A DNA stretch of 64,000 bases from Fibrobacter sp. UWR3 (GTDB lineage Bacteria > Fibrobacterota > Fibrobacteria > Fibrobacterales > Fibrobacteraceae). The notes under the pieces are model-generated. The model worked only from the letters and a program-made list of their open reading frames with translations, was not told the origin of the DNA and made no database searches. Positions 50,142 to 57,960 of the stretch are shown one piece after another (position 1 is the stretch's first letter; each line of letters starts with the position of its first letter). Both the position numbers and the translations under genes were made by a program. The stretch covers positions 62,001 to 126,000 of the forward strand of contig NZ_FRCW01000004.1 in NCBI RefSeq assembly GCF_900143055.1, in the 5' to 3' direction.

Positions 50142-50822
50142 ATGCTCCAAAAGAAATCCCTCATCGTTTTTGACCTGGACGGCACGCTGTTCAATACCCT
50201 CGGCGACCTTGCCGTGGCGGTGAACTATGCGCTGCGCTATTTTGGCCTGCCGGAACATGACGAGCAGCGGGTGCGGACCTTTATCGGGAACGGCTCCATG
50301 AAGCTGATCGAGCGGAGTATGGGGGAGGCTGCCCTCCCGGAAAACATTTCCCGCACGGGCGTTACGGTTGAGATGGTCCACAAGGTCTATTCGGATTTTT
50401 ACTGGGAACACTGCACCGAACGCACGCTCCCGAATCCGGGCGTTGTCGAATTCCTGCGCAATACGACTGCCCGCGTGGCCATGCTTACCAACAAGCCGGA
50501 GCGCCCGACATTCAAGCTGCTGGAACATTTTGGGCTCCGCGACCGTTTTGAATTCGTGCTCTGCGGCGACACCACGCCCGAACGCAAACCCAGCCCCGCG
50601 GGCTTGTTGAAAATCATGGAATCCGCGGGTGTCGCTCCCGCCGAAACCGTGATGGTGGGTGATGACCAGCCCGACATTCTGGCCGCCCGCAACGCCGGAG
50701 TCGACTGCATTACGCTGTTCTGCGGGTTCGGAAAGCCGGTGAACTTGCTCCCGCTTGCCCCGGAGAATGTGGTCGAAAGCTACGCCGAAATGTGCGAATT
50801 ACTTTGTTCTTTAACGCGTTGA
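50142..50822 (+). CDS. gph: HAD phosphatase, phosphoglycolate phosphatase-like
   Basis: The 226-residue HAD-IA enzyme has motif I VFDLDGTLFNT (about 9-19) and a helical cap (LPEHDEQRVRTFIGNGSMKLIERSMG). Motif II is MLTNKPERPT and motifs III/IV are ERKPSPAGLLKIM and VMVGDDQPDILAARNAG. Gph-type enzymes remove phosphate from 2-phosphoglycolate formed in DNA repair. The annotation is by similarity of motifs, so another substrate is possible. It overlaps nothing but may be co-transcribed with the small membrane protein upstream. Confidence 0.85.
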   Translation: MLQKKSLIVFDLDGTLFNTLGDLAVAVNYALRYFGLPEHDEQRVRTFIGNGSMKLIERSMGEAALPENISRTGVTVEMVHKVYSDFYWEHCTERTLPNPGVVEFLRNTTARVAMLTNKPERPTFKLLEHFGLRDRFEFVLCGDTTPERKPSPAGLLKIMESAGVAPAETVMVGDDQPDILAARNAGVDCITLFCGFGKPVNLLPLAPENVVESYAEMCELLCSLTR

Positions 50823-50884
50823 TGCTCTTGTTTTGGGGCGCACCTTCGCACAGCCTTGTAAAAAATTGTATAGTTGTGCTTGGT

Positions 50885-52156
50885 ATGCTCTATAAGTTTT
50901 TACGCCTCGTGACATTCGTATTGGTGATGGCTCTCGGCCTTGTCGCTTGCAGTAATTCCTATAGTTCCCTTGCCGATGTTTCGGAAGAAAATTCTTCGTC
51001 AGAAACCTTTTCGAGTTCATCGTTTGTAGTTTCGTCAAGTTCCGTCTCTTCCAGTTCTACAGTAAGTTCGTCAAGTTTTTCTGATTCCTCGGGTGTGATT
51101 TCAGTTACGGCGCTTGTGACGGATACCTTCGAGGTTTTTGCCTTTGGGTCGTTGAATATCGATATTGCCGCGGATTCGTTCTTGACCAAGTTCGATTACG
51201 GGGACGTTGTTTCGGTGATGGTGCCAGGGTACGATACGCTGGACGTTCCCGTGGTTGCGAGCTATGGCGATGTGTTTCCGGGCGAATTCTTTTTGTATGT
51301 TTCCTCGGGACTGAATTATCTCAAGCTTGAAGCCCGTTATGGACAGATGGCGGAGGTCATTGGTCTCGGGCGTGGTGCAGAATTCCCGATAGAAGTTGCC
51401 ATCCGGATGAAGGAGAAGGGCGGATATGCGGAACATCTGGGAAACCTGAATTCACTTGCAATTTCCTATTCCATTGAGGCGTATCCGGAGCTTTCCGTCG
51501 CGGACTTTGCGAATTTCAGGATGGTGCGTACGACGGGAATGGGCGAGGGGCGGCTTTACCGCTCGTCGAGCCCGGTGGACCCCTCGATTGGGCGCAACAA
51601 GTATGCGGATTCACTTGCGGCGGTCGCGGGAGTCAAGACCTTTGTGAATCTTGCTAATAGCGAGGAATATGCGGAATCGTACAACGGCTTTGCGCAGTCC
51701 TATTATGCGACGCGGAACGTTGTTTACCTTGATGTGCTGCCGGGCTTTGCGAACACGCCGTTCAAGGAGGGCTTCGTGAAGGGGCTCCGCTACATGGTAG
51801 AACATGATGGCCCGTACCTATGGCACTGCACGTACGGCATGGACCGCACCGGGTACACGATTGCCGTGCTAGAGGCACTGATGGGAGCGACCGCCGAAGA
51901 AATCAAGGCGGATTATGTTGCGACACACAAGAATTTCTTCAGCGTGACCGGCGGCGTGCAGGTCGCTTTGACGCCAAAGCAGGCGGAACTCATTCAGGCG
52001 ATAATTGTGAGGCTCATGCGGAATGCGTATAAGGTGGAGGGAGTCGACATCTCGGATTTCGAGAATGCTGATTTGGCGGCCGCCACCGAGAAGTACCTGC
52101 TCTCGCTTGGCTTGGAACAGTATGAAATTGATTCGCTCAGGGCGCGAATGAAGTGA
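50885..52156 (+). CDS. Exported protein-tyrosine-phosphatase-like lipoprotein
   Basis: The 423-residue lipoprotein has lipobox LVAC (Cys about 22) and a Ser-rich spacer (residues 25-70) with a beta domain to about 180. A PTP fold follows: FRMVRTTGMGEGRLYRSSSPVDPSIGRNKYAD, FVNLANSEEYAESY, then the signature HCTYGMDRTGY with Cys315 and Arg321 (HCX5RT), and an Asp before it in VYLDVLPGF. This makes an active enzyme likely. Targets could be phospho-sugars or phospholipids as well as proteins. The longer start at 50792 was rejected; the lipoprotein signal begins at 50885. Confidence 0.85.
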   Translation: MLYKFLRLVTFVLVMALGLVACSNSYSSLADVSEENSSSETFSSSSFVVSSSSVSSSSTVSSSSFSDSSGVISVTALVTDTFEVFAFGSLNIDIAADSFLTKFDYGDVVSVMVPGYDTLDVPVVASYGDVFPGEFFLYVSSGLNYLKLEARYGQMAEVIGLGRGAEFPIEVAIRMKEKGGYAEHLGNLNSLAISYSIEAYPELSVADFANFRMVRTTGMGEGRLYRSSSPVDPSIGRNKYADSLAAVAGVKTFVNLANSEEYAESYNGFAQSYYATRNVVYLDVLPGFANTPFKEGFVKGLRYMVEHDGPYLWHCTYGMDRTGYTIAVLEALMGATAEEIKADYVATHKNFFSVTGGVQVALTPKQAELIQAIIVRLMRNAYKVEGVDISDFENADLAAATEKYLLSLGLEQYEIDSLRARMK

Positions 52157-52158
52157 AA

Positions 52159-52983
52159 CTACTTCAGGAATTTTCGAATGACGTTCCTCACGTGTTTCGC
52201 GTTAAGCGGGGTGGTCGATGTTTCGAATGTTGCGATGAGTTTCTCGCCGAGCGTATAGCCGGATTTGTCGTAGTGCTCGATTTTCTTGACTGCGTTGGAA
52301 GCGTATTCCGGATTGTCCATCAGCCCGAAATGTTCCCATACGATTTCCTTGCGGGAGTGAATGTTCAAGCAATAGAAATCCGGATGCAGTGTGCCCATGC
52401 CCTTGACTGTAAGCGGGAATTCGTACCGGAAGGGAATTCCTTCACTATCTAGAGAATCGGCGATGATGACCTCGGACTTCGATCGGACTCTCACGCCTCT
52501 TGAGGTATAAATTTCCGGAGTGTCTTCTGCGAAGGATTTTGCTTTGTACGGGAGGCTTCGCCAGAGTTCGGCGTATTTTGCATCGGGCAATATCGCCGGA
52601 GAGACGAGTCCCCTGCGGGCTGGATTTAGGGCGTTGTAGATATCCTCAATCTCGGTGCCGTTGTATTTCTGGGCAAATTTTTCCAGCAATTCGATTTCAC
52701 GTATTGCTGCCGAAAGAAGAGCTTTGTTATAATCCCTTTGGGCGACTGCCTGAACCTTGTGGAGTTCTTTTTCGGGAACATAAACTCCGTTGAGGTTGCT
52801 GTTGCTTACAAGGTAAAAATGCGGATAGCCGCTCTTGCTTGTTGAAATTCTAAGCCGCCCTTTGGGTGCATTTCTTAGGGCCTTTTGTTTTTCGCTACGG
52901 AGGGCTTGCAACTCCTGCAGGCGCGCAGCCACCTGGAACGAAAGCGATTCCCTGGAAATCAGCTCGGGTATATGATTGTCCAT
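52159..52983 (-). CDS. PD-(D/E)XK-like nuclease
   Basis: The 274-residue protein has a helical N-terminal half (residues 10-150). A C-terminal domain follows with SKSEVIIADSLDSEGIPFRYEFPLT (Glu171), HPDFYCL (Asp202) and RKEIVWEHFGLMDNPEYASNAVKKIEHYDKSGY (Glu217, with WEHFG). The order E...PD...(E)xWEHfG is that of a group of stand-alone restriction-endonuclease-like proteins. The middle (SGYPHFYLVSN) is not recognised. It converges with the phosphatase gene (2-nt gap). Its 5' end faces a 201-bp tandem repeat array, which starts 85 bp away. Role unknown; defence or mobility is possible. Confidence 0.72.
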   Translation of the reverse strand: MDNHIPELISRESLSFQVAARLQELQALRSEKQKALRNAPKGRLRISTSKSGYPHFYLVSNSNLNGVYVPEKELHKVQAVAQRDYNKALLSAAIREIELLEKFAQKYNGTEIEDIYNALNPARRGLVSPAILPDAKYAELWRSLPYKAKSFAEDTPEIYTSRGVRVRSKSEVIIADSLDSEGIPFRYEFPLTVKGMGTLHPDFYCLNIHSRKEIVWEHFGLMDNPEYASNAVKKIEHYDKSGYTLGEKLIATFETSTTPLNAKHVRNVIRKFLK

Positions 52984-53068
52984 TTTTTCCCCTCAGATTA
53001 ATGGTGTTGGGTGTAATGTATAAAATATGGAGCCCGCAGACCAGTGGTTGGGCCGGTATTTGAAAAAA

Positions 53069-53577
53069 TAGGACTAAACGGGGGGTGAAATTGTGGTTTA
53101 GTCCTACCGAGGCTGTTGCAGTTAAAGTGGCGATAGGACTAAATTGGCGAAAATGTGCCGTTTAGTCCTATTTTCGGGCGCTCCTCCCTCCATTTTCGTA
53201 TGCAGAATCCCCGCAACCCTCTGATTTTTTGCTGAAAGAGGTAGAAAATTTTTTTGAAGTTGCAGGTTGGTAGGACTAAACGGGGGTGAAATTGTGGTTT
53301 AGTCCTACCGAGGCCGTCGCAGTCAAAGAGGTGATAGGACTAAATGGGCGAAAAGATGCCGTTTAGTCCTATTTTCGGGCGCTCCTCCCTCCATTTTTGT
53401 ATGCAGAATCCCCGCAACCCTCTGATTTTTTGCTGAAAGAGGTAGAAAATTTTTTTGAAGTTGCAGGTTGGTAGGACTAAACGGGGGTGAAATTGTGGTT
53501 TAGTCCTACCGAGGCCGTCGCAGTCAAAGTGGCGATAGGACTAAATGGGCGAAAAGATGCCGTTTAGTCCTATTTTC
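53069..53577. repeat. Three tandem 201-bp units with paired TAGGACTAAA hairpins
   Basis: Units start at 53069, 53271 and 53472 (periods 202 and 201). The third unit is cut at about 53577. Each has hairpin 1 (TAGGACTAAAC, 15-nt loop, GTTTAGTCCTA) and hairpin 2 (TAGGACTAAA, GGC...GCC loop helix, TTTAGTCCTA). Complete units add a third stem (CCTCT/AGAGG, inside GCAAC/GTTGC). Arms are identical in all six hairpins, while linkers vary (AAAGTGGCG vs AAAGAGGTG). No ORF is supported. Confidence 0.92.
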
Positions 53578-53599
53578 GAGCCCTCTGCGTTGAATTTGC

Positions 53600-53605
53600 T
53601 ATATT
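53600..53605 (+). promoter_or_regulatory. -10-like TATATT, 7 nt before start codon
   Basis: TTTGCTATATT-CTTGCCT-ATG has no Shine-Dalgarno sequence. A leaderless start for the 53613 gene is inferred. Confidence 0.55.
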
Positions 53606-53612
53606 CTTGCCT

Positions 53613-54347
53613 ATGATTTCAAGAATTTTTAAACCGGCATTCATCGCGGCGCTCGCTTTTGCCGCGGCCTCCTTTGCCGACGAGGCCATCCGCTTTGTTC
53701 CCGAGGTTTTCCCGATGGGCGAGGTTGCTCAGGGCGACCAGAAACACTACGTGCTGCAGGGCGCGAACACCACAGGTGCAGAGATCGTGCTCGAAAACGT
53801 GTTCGGGCAGGGCATCGGTATGTCGAACTTCAAGTTCCCGCAGAAAATTGCCCCGAATGCGACCGTCACCATCGAGTTCGATATGGACTTCGCTGGCATG
53901 GAAGGGAAAATTGACCCGACGGTCGTGCTTGTTGCCGCCGGCGGTAAGCCCTATACGGCGAACCTTTCGGGCGTGGTGAAGGCTCCCGTGTTCTTCGGCG
54001 AGAAGCTTTTCGATGCTGGTTTCTACAAGGCGGGCGAAAAGCGCGAATGGACGTTCTACGTGTGGGAGACCGACAAGAAGGCTCGCCCCGATATTGAACT
54101 TTCGCCCGAGTCGGCGAAGCAGTTTGCGATGAAGTCTAAACCCGTGATGCTCAATGTCGACAAGCTCGACAAGATCAAGGAAGGCGGCAAGGTTCCCGGA
54201 ATCAAGGTGACTCTCTCGACGAAGGGGCTTACCCGCGAGGGCTGGGAATTAAAGCAGAAGAGCATCCGGAAGATAGTCTCCTTCAAGAGCAAGAAGTACC
54301 CGAAGGCGACTCCGGAAGTGCTCATCGTCGGCTACTGGAACGAGTAG
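53613..54347 (+). CDS. Exported Ig-like (DUF1573/ASH-type) protein
   Basis: The 244-residue protein has a signal peptide (FKPAFIAALAFAAASFA). A beta-sandwich follows: VPEVFPMGEVAQGDQKHYVLQGANTTGAEIVLENVFGQGIG, then PNATVTIEFDMDFAGMEGKIDPTVVLVAAGG. This resembles DUF1573/ASPM-SPD2-Hydin-like repeats but lacks their Cys motif. A C-terminal mixed domain ends EVLIVGYWNE. It stands alone with a terminator after it. Periplasmic or surface location; function unknown. Confidence 0.68.
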   Translation: MISRIFKPAFIAALAFAAASFADEAIRFVPEVFPMGEVAQGDQKHYVLQGANTTGAEIVLENVFGQGIGMSNFKFPQKIAPNATVTIEFDMDFAGMEGKIDPTVVLVAAGGKPYTANLSGVVKAPVFFGEKLFDAGFYKAGEKREWTFYVWETDKKARPDIELSPESAKQFAMKSKPVMLNVDKLDKIKEGGKVPGIKVTLSTKGLTREGWELKQKSIRKIVSFKSKKYPKATPEVLIVGYWNE

Positions 54348-54350
54348 TCC

Positions 54351-54392
54351 GGCCCCGAAATGGCGAAAATTTTGCCTTTTTCGGGCTTTTGC
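54351..54392 (+). terminator. Probable terminator
   Basis: GCCCCGAAA...TTTTCGGGC encloses an inner stem GGC/GCC and is followed by TTTTG. It lies just after the 53613 gene. Confidence 0.65.
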
Positions 54393-54445
54393 CTTGAAAA
54401 ATGCCCCGAGTTTAACTAACTTTGGCATACTCTTACGAGAGACCT

Positions 54446-54519
54446 CGGGATGTAGCTCAGCCTGGTAGAGCGCTTGAATGGGGTTCAAGAGGTCGCTGAT
54501 TCGAATTCAGTCATCCCGA
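54446..54519 (+). tRNA. tRNA-Pro (anticodon GGG)
   Basis: Acceptor CGGGATG/CATCCCG has discriminator A. The D arm is AGCTCAGCCTGGTAGAGCG. The anticodon stem CTTGA/TCAAG has loop ATGGGGT and anticodon GGG. The T arm has TTCGAAT in CTGA/TCAG. It is 74 nt long and CCA is not encoded. A terminator follows. Confidence 0.97.
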
Positions 54520-54524
54520 TAGAA

Positions 54525-54556
54525 AACGCCGCTGTTTCAGCGGCGCTTTTCTTTTT
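54525..54556 (+). terminator. Rho-independent terminator after tRNA-Pro
   Basis: CGCCGCTG-TTT-CAGCGGCG is followed by CTTTTCTTTTT. Confidence 0.9.
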
Positions 54557-54563
54557 ACTGATC

Positions 54564-54655
54564 CGCGCGGTTCTTCGACCGGCAATTCAACCGGCAATTT
54601 TGCGCGGTTCTTCGACCGGCAAATCAACCAGCAGTTCAACTAGCAATTCAACCGC
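54564..54655. repeat. Short direct repeats (12-bp CCGGCAATTCAA units)
   Basis: GCGCGGTTCTTCGACCGGCAA occurs at 54564 and 54602 (38-bp period), with 12-bp sub-repeats of the TCAACCGGCAAT type. It fills the gap after tRNA-Pro and before the 3' end of the diguanylate cyclase gene. Confidence 0.75.
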
Positions 54656-54659
54656 GGCC

Positions 54660-56336
54660 CTACGACTCCGGTTTCCAGACAATCACCTTGTTGCGCCCGG
54701 TTTCCTTGCCTTCGTAGAGCGCGCGGTCCGCCATCTGGATGCTCTTGTCCGCCCCGAGCGCGTGGTCGTATTGCGCGACGCCGAGCGTGATGGTCACCTT
54801 GATGGAAAGTTTCCCGAATATGACGGTCGTGTTCTCAATTGTCTTGCGGAAACGCTCGGCGACAATCTTCGCCCCTTCGAGGTCAGTTTCCGGGAGCAGC
54901 GTGAGGAATTCCTCCCCGCCGTATCGCGCGAGCACGTCGTACTTGCGTAGCAGGTTGCGGATTGTGGCCGAAACATGCTTAAGGACTTCGTCGCCGCAGG
55001 CATGCCCGTAGGTGTCGTTCACGTTCTTGAAGTGGTCTATATCAATGAATATGAAGCAGAACGGTTTCTTGGAGCGGGTCACGCGCTGTATCTCGTTGTC
55101 GATGGTCCGCAACATGTCGCGCCGGTTCGGAAGTCCGGTGAGTTCGTCGGTCCGCGAAATCAGGTCGAGTTTCTTGTTCGCTTCCTCGAGTTCCTTCGTG
55201 CGTTCCTGCACTTCCTGTTCAAGCATTTCCCGGTGCGCGTTCAGTTCCGCAATCTGTCGCTTGATGGTGTGGTGCATTATGTTGAAGTGCTTCGCGAGGA
55301 TTCCTATTTCGTCTTGCCTGTTGCCCACGTCGATATCCGGAGCTTCCATGTCGCCTTCCGAAATCTCTATGGTGTGCTGGATGAATCGCCCCATCGGGAG
55401 CACCAGCTTGCGGTAGAGCCAGAAAGAAATGAGCAGTATCGCGATAAGCGCCGTGGCAAGCATGACCTTGCTCACGAGCAGGAGCGAAGCCACCTGTTCG
55501 TCGATTTCGGACTTGGGCTGCAGCGACAGCAGGCCGAAATCGTACGAGGCGTCGTACACGTAGTTTGCAAGGTAGGCCTGGTTATCGGAGAGCGTGTAGA
55601 ACTTGATTCCCTTTGTCTCGTCTGCCTTCGGGTCGAACCCCTTGATTCCGATTTCTGCAATCTTGTGAGGCTCGGTAAGCCAGGTCTCCAGGTCGGGGTG
55701 GAACAGTATCTCGCCTTCGGAATTGATGACGATGTAGTACCCCTTCTTGCCCACCTTGCTTTCGGAAAGGATTCTCCAGAGCCTCTGCGCCGAGAAGCTG
55801 GCCACGAGACTCCCGTTGCCCTTCGCGTTGTCCGAGACGACTGTCGCGAAAGCGCGCTTGGGTCGCATGTTGTCCGAGTCGCGGTACCAGCCCGAAATAA
55901 ACGGCCTGTGCGGTGTAATCTTGCTGAAGTCTACGGGATACTTGGTGGGGGCAGACGCAATCATCGCGTTGTCGCAGATGAGGCTGTCGTTACGGTCGAA
56001 CAGGGAAACCTTCTCGCCCGATATGAATAGCGGGGAAATGTTGTAGCTCTTGAGGTAGCTGGTCGATATGGCCGGGTCCATGCTCTTGATTTCGGATGCC
56101 TTGGCGAGCAGGGTAAGCTGGTTGCCGAACTGGAACAGCTCGTTGTGGAGGGTCGACGACATCTGCTGCAGGTGGATGATGTTGGTCTCGTCGGCGGACT
56201 CGAGCGTCATCTGGGTCTGTCGCTTCGCGAAATAGTACGTGCCACCGATGGTGACGACCGCCATTGTGCTTACCAGGAGCAGCAGGCTCTTGACGATGAT
56301 GCTCTTGGAGAGTTTTAGGATTTTCTTTTCGCTCAT
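54660..56336 (-). CDS. Membrane diguanylate cyclase (dCache-HAMP-GGDEF)
   Basis: It makes c-di-GMP from GTP. The 558-residue protein has a first TM at about 13-32 and a large extracytoplasmic sensor of dCache type (about 33-285, with YYIVINSEGEILFHPDLETW). A second TM lies near 290-310, then HAMP (MGRFIQHTIEISEGDMEAPDIDVGNRQDEIGILAKHFN), a coiled coil, and GGDEF with RYGGEEF near 470. The I-site RKYD lies exactly five residues before GGEEF, so product inhibition is expected. It lies 9 nt after a solute-binding-protein gene, so it is likely co-transcribed and may sense its ligand. Confidence 0.93.
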   Translation of the reverse strand: MSEKKILKLSKSIIVKSLLLLVSTMAVVTIGGTYYFAKRQTQMTLESADETNIIHLQQMSSTLHNELFQFGNQLTLLAKASEIKSMDPAISTSYLKSYNISPLFISGEKVSLFDRNDSLICDNAMIASAPTKYPVDFSKITPHRPFISGWYRDSDNMRPKRAFATVVSDNAKGNGSLVASFSAQRLWRILSESKVGKKGYYIVINSEGEILFHPDLETWLTEPHKIAEIGIKGFDPKADETKGIKFYTLSDNQAYLANYVYDASYDFGLLSLQPKSEIDEQVASLLLVSKVMLATALIAILLISFWLYRKLVLPMGRFIQHTIEISEGDMEAPDIDVGNRQDEIGILAKHFNIMHHTIKRQIAELNAHREMLEQEVQERTKELEEANKKLDLISRTDELTGLPNRRDMLRTIDNEIQRVTRSKKPFCFIFIDIDHFKNVNDTYGHACGDEVLKHVSATIRNLLRKYDVLARYGGEEFLTLLPETDLEGAKIVAERFRKTIENTTVIFGKLSIKVTITLGVAQYDHALGADKSIQMADRALYEGKETGRNKVIVWKPES

Positions 56337-56345
56337 GGTTCTAGT

Positions 56346-57851
56346 TTAACTTTTTCTCTTGCGCGTGTACGAAAAAAGGAAACTCAGGACTAGTACAAAG
56401 AAGAATATAAAGAAGGTCGGGTTGACTCCGTTCCCTTCGACCTGCTCGGCCTTTTTGTCGGAGGTATCCTTTGGGGCGCCCTTGTTCATTGCCTTTGCCC
56501 ATATTTCCTGGAATTCGGCGTAGGTCGTCGTGCTTGTCGGCGTATAGCCGAGCTGGTTGTTGATGGTATCCGAGTAGCTCTTGAATATCTGGTAGAGTTT
56601 CTCTTTGGAGTAGGGAACGGGGAGTTCCAGGTGGTCCCATACGGCGCTGAACATGCAGACGAGCGACTGCTCGACTTCGCCCCATTCGGGGAGTGCCGGG
56701 TAGGTCTTGCCGGTTTCCAGCTGCGTTACGAGGCTCTTGTACGCTTCGTCTTCGGCCCAGGATGCAAGAACCGCCTTGGATGTGGGGAGGAACCCGATTT
56801 GCTTAGTGTAGTCGTCCAGGCTGTTGTCTTCGGTCAGGTAGAGCAACAGCTTGGCTGCTTCCTTGTTCGTGCTTTTTGTGGGAATGGCGAGGTTCGAACC
56901 TCCGATAAAGCTCACGCTGCCCGCACTTCCCTTCGGGAAAGGTAGCACAATTACGCCGTCCGCCCCGATACGCGAATTCGAAAGCCCGCCCTGCGAACTG
57001 TGGATGCGCGTCTGCATCACGACTTCTGCTGTACTCACGATGAAAGCGAGTTCGCCGTTGTTGAACTGCTGCGCGATTTGCGCGGAGTTCGCCTGCAGCG
57101 CGTCGGTAGAGACCAGCGAGTCGATGACGAACGATATGTACTTGGCTATCCCTTCGAGCGTTTGCGGTGCAAGGATGTTCGAGCACCACTTGCCGTTGTT
57201 GTCCTTCTTGACAAAGGAGCCGCCGTAACTCCACACCCAGGGGGCGAAGTTGTGGGGAATGTTCCAGTCGCTCTTGCCGGGGAGCGCGTAACCACGAATC
57301 TTTGCACCGTCTTCGAGGATTTCCTTGCCCTCGTTCACCTTGCGGATGGCGTTCGTGAAACCCTTGTAGCTCTCGATGTCGGCGGGCGAAATGCCGTACT
57401 TTTCCATGATGCGCTTGTTGCCGAGCACGGGGCGGATGTCGATGAACCACGGAACGGAATAGATGTTCGTGTCGGAATCGATGTGCGACGTGTACCACGA
57501 GACGGGCACGAACCGATTTGAATCAATCTTGTCGAGGTAGGCGTTCAGGGGCTTGATTTCGCCGCGTGCGGCAAAGTACGGGACCCACGTGGACCCGAGC
57601 TGCAGTACGTCGGGTGTGCCGTTCCCGGTTTCGAGCATGGTAGAAATGCGGTTCCAGGCTTCTCCCCAGTCGAGCACGGTCACTTTTGTCGGGATACGAG
57701 TCTTTTGCGTGAACTTTTCGAGCTGTTGTTCCAGTTTCTCTTGCGGGGTGGCGCCGTTGGGCATAATCCAGATGCTGAGCGTATCGGCGGCGATGGCCGG
57801 CGAGAGCGATAAGGCAAGTGCGAGAGCCGTACCTTTAAGGGAAAAATTCAT
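56346..57851 (-). CDS. Extracellular solute-binding protein with C-terminal membrane anchor
   Basis: The 501-residue protein has a signal peptide (LKGTALALALSLSPAIAA) and a family 1 (sugar) binding-protein pattern: LEKFTQKTRIPTKVTVLDWGEAWNRISTMLETGNGTPDVLQLGSTWVPYFAARGEIKPL. FIGGSNLAI-type VSFIGGSNLAIP and ILYLTEDNS-type LLYLTEDNS follow. An unusual C-terminal hydrophobic helix (FFIFFFVLVLSFLFSY) with a basic tail follows a short spacer. No ABC permease is nearby. GGAG lies just before ATG. Together with the adjacent diguanylate cyclase this suggests sensing rather than uptake (inference). Confidence 0.85.
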   Translation of the reverse strand: MNFSLKGTALALALSLSPAIAADTLSIWIMPNGATPQEKLEQQLEKFTQKTRIPTKVTVLDWGEAWNRISTMLETGNGTPDVLQLGSTWVPYFAARGEIKPLNAYLDKIDSNRFVPVSWYTSHIDSDTNIYSVPWFIDIRPVLGNKRIMEKYGISPADIESYKGFTNAIRKVNEGKEILEDGAKIRGYALPGKSDWNIPHNFAPWVWSYGGSFVKKDNNGKWCSNILAPQTLEGIAKYISFVIDSLVSTDALQANSAQIAQQFNNGELAFIVSTAEVVMQTRIHSSQGGLSNSRIGADGVIVLPFPKGSAGSVSFIGGSNLAIPTKSTNKEAAKLLLYLTEDNSLDDYTKQIGFLPTSKAVLASWAEDEAYKSLVTQLETGKTYPALPEWGEVEQSLVCMFSAVWDHLELPVPYSKEKLYQIFKSYSDTINNQLGYTPTSTTTYAEFQEIWAKAMNKGAPKDTSDKKAEQVEGNGVNPTFFIFFFVLVLSFLFSYTRKRKS

Positions 57852-57960
57852 ACTCCTATCCTTTTTTTCGGGAAAGCCCCGATAAATGCGTGTACCCTTG
57901 TTCAAATTAAATAAATTTTTGTACATTCTTCGCAAAAAATTCGTAAAAAGGGGAGCGTTT

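Noticed and set aside
50792-50884. Upstream extension of the phosphatase lipoprotein
   Set aside because: The added residues precede a complete lipoprotein signal beginning at 50885 and overlap the HAD gene end.
53069-53577. CRISPR array
   Set aside because: Units are about 201 bp, near-identical throughout, without unique spacers, and no cas gene is near.
165-54519. tRNA genes as phage or island attachment sites
   Set aside because: No integrase and no duplicated tRNA 3' end was found near any of the three tRNAs.
54474-54950. Plus-strand ORF starting in tRNA-Pro
   Set aside because: It overlaps a tRNA, a terminator, direct repeats and the antisense of the cyclase gene.
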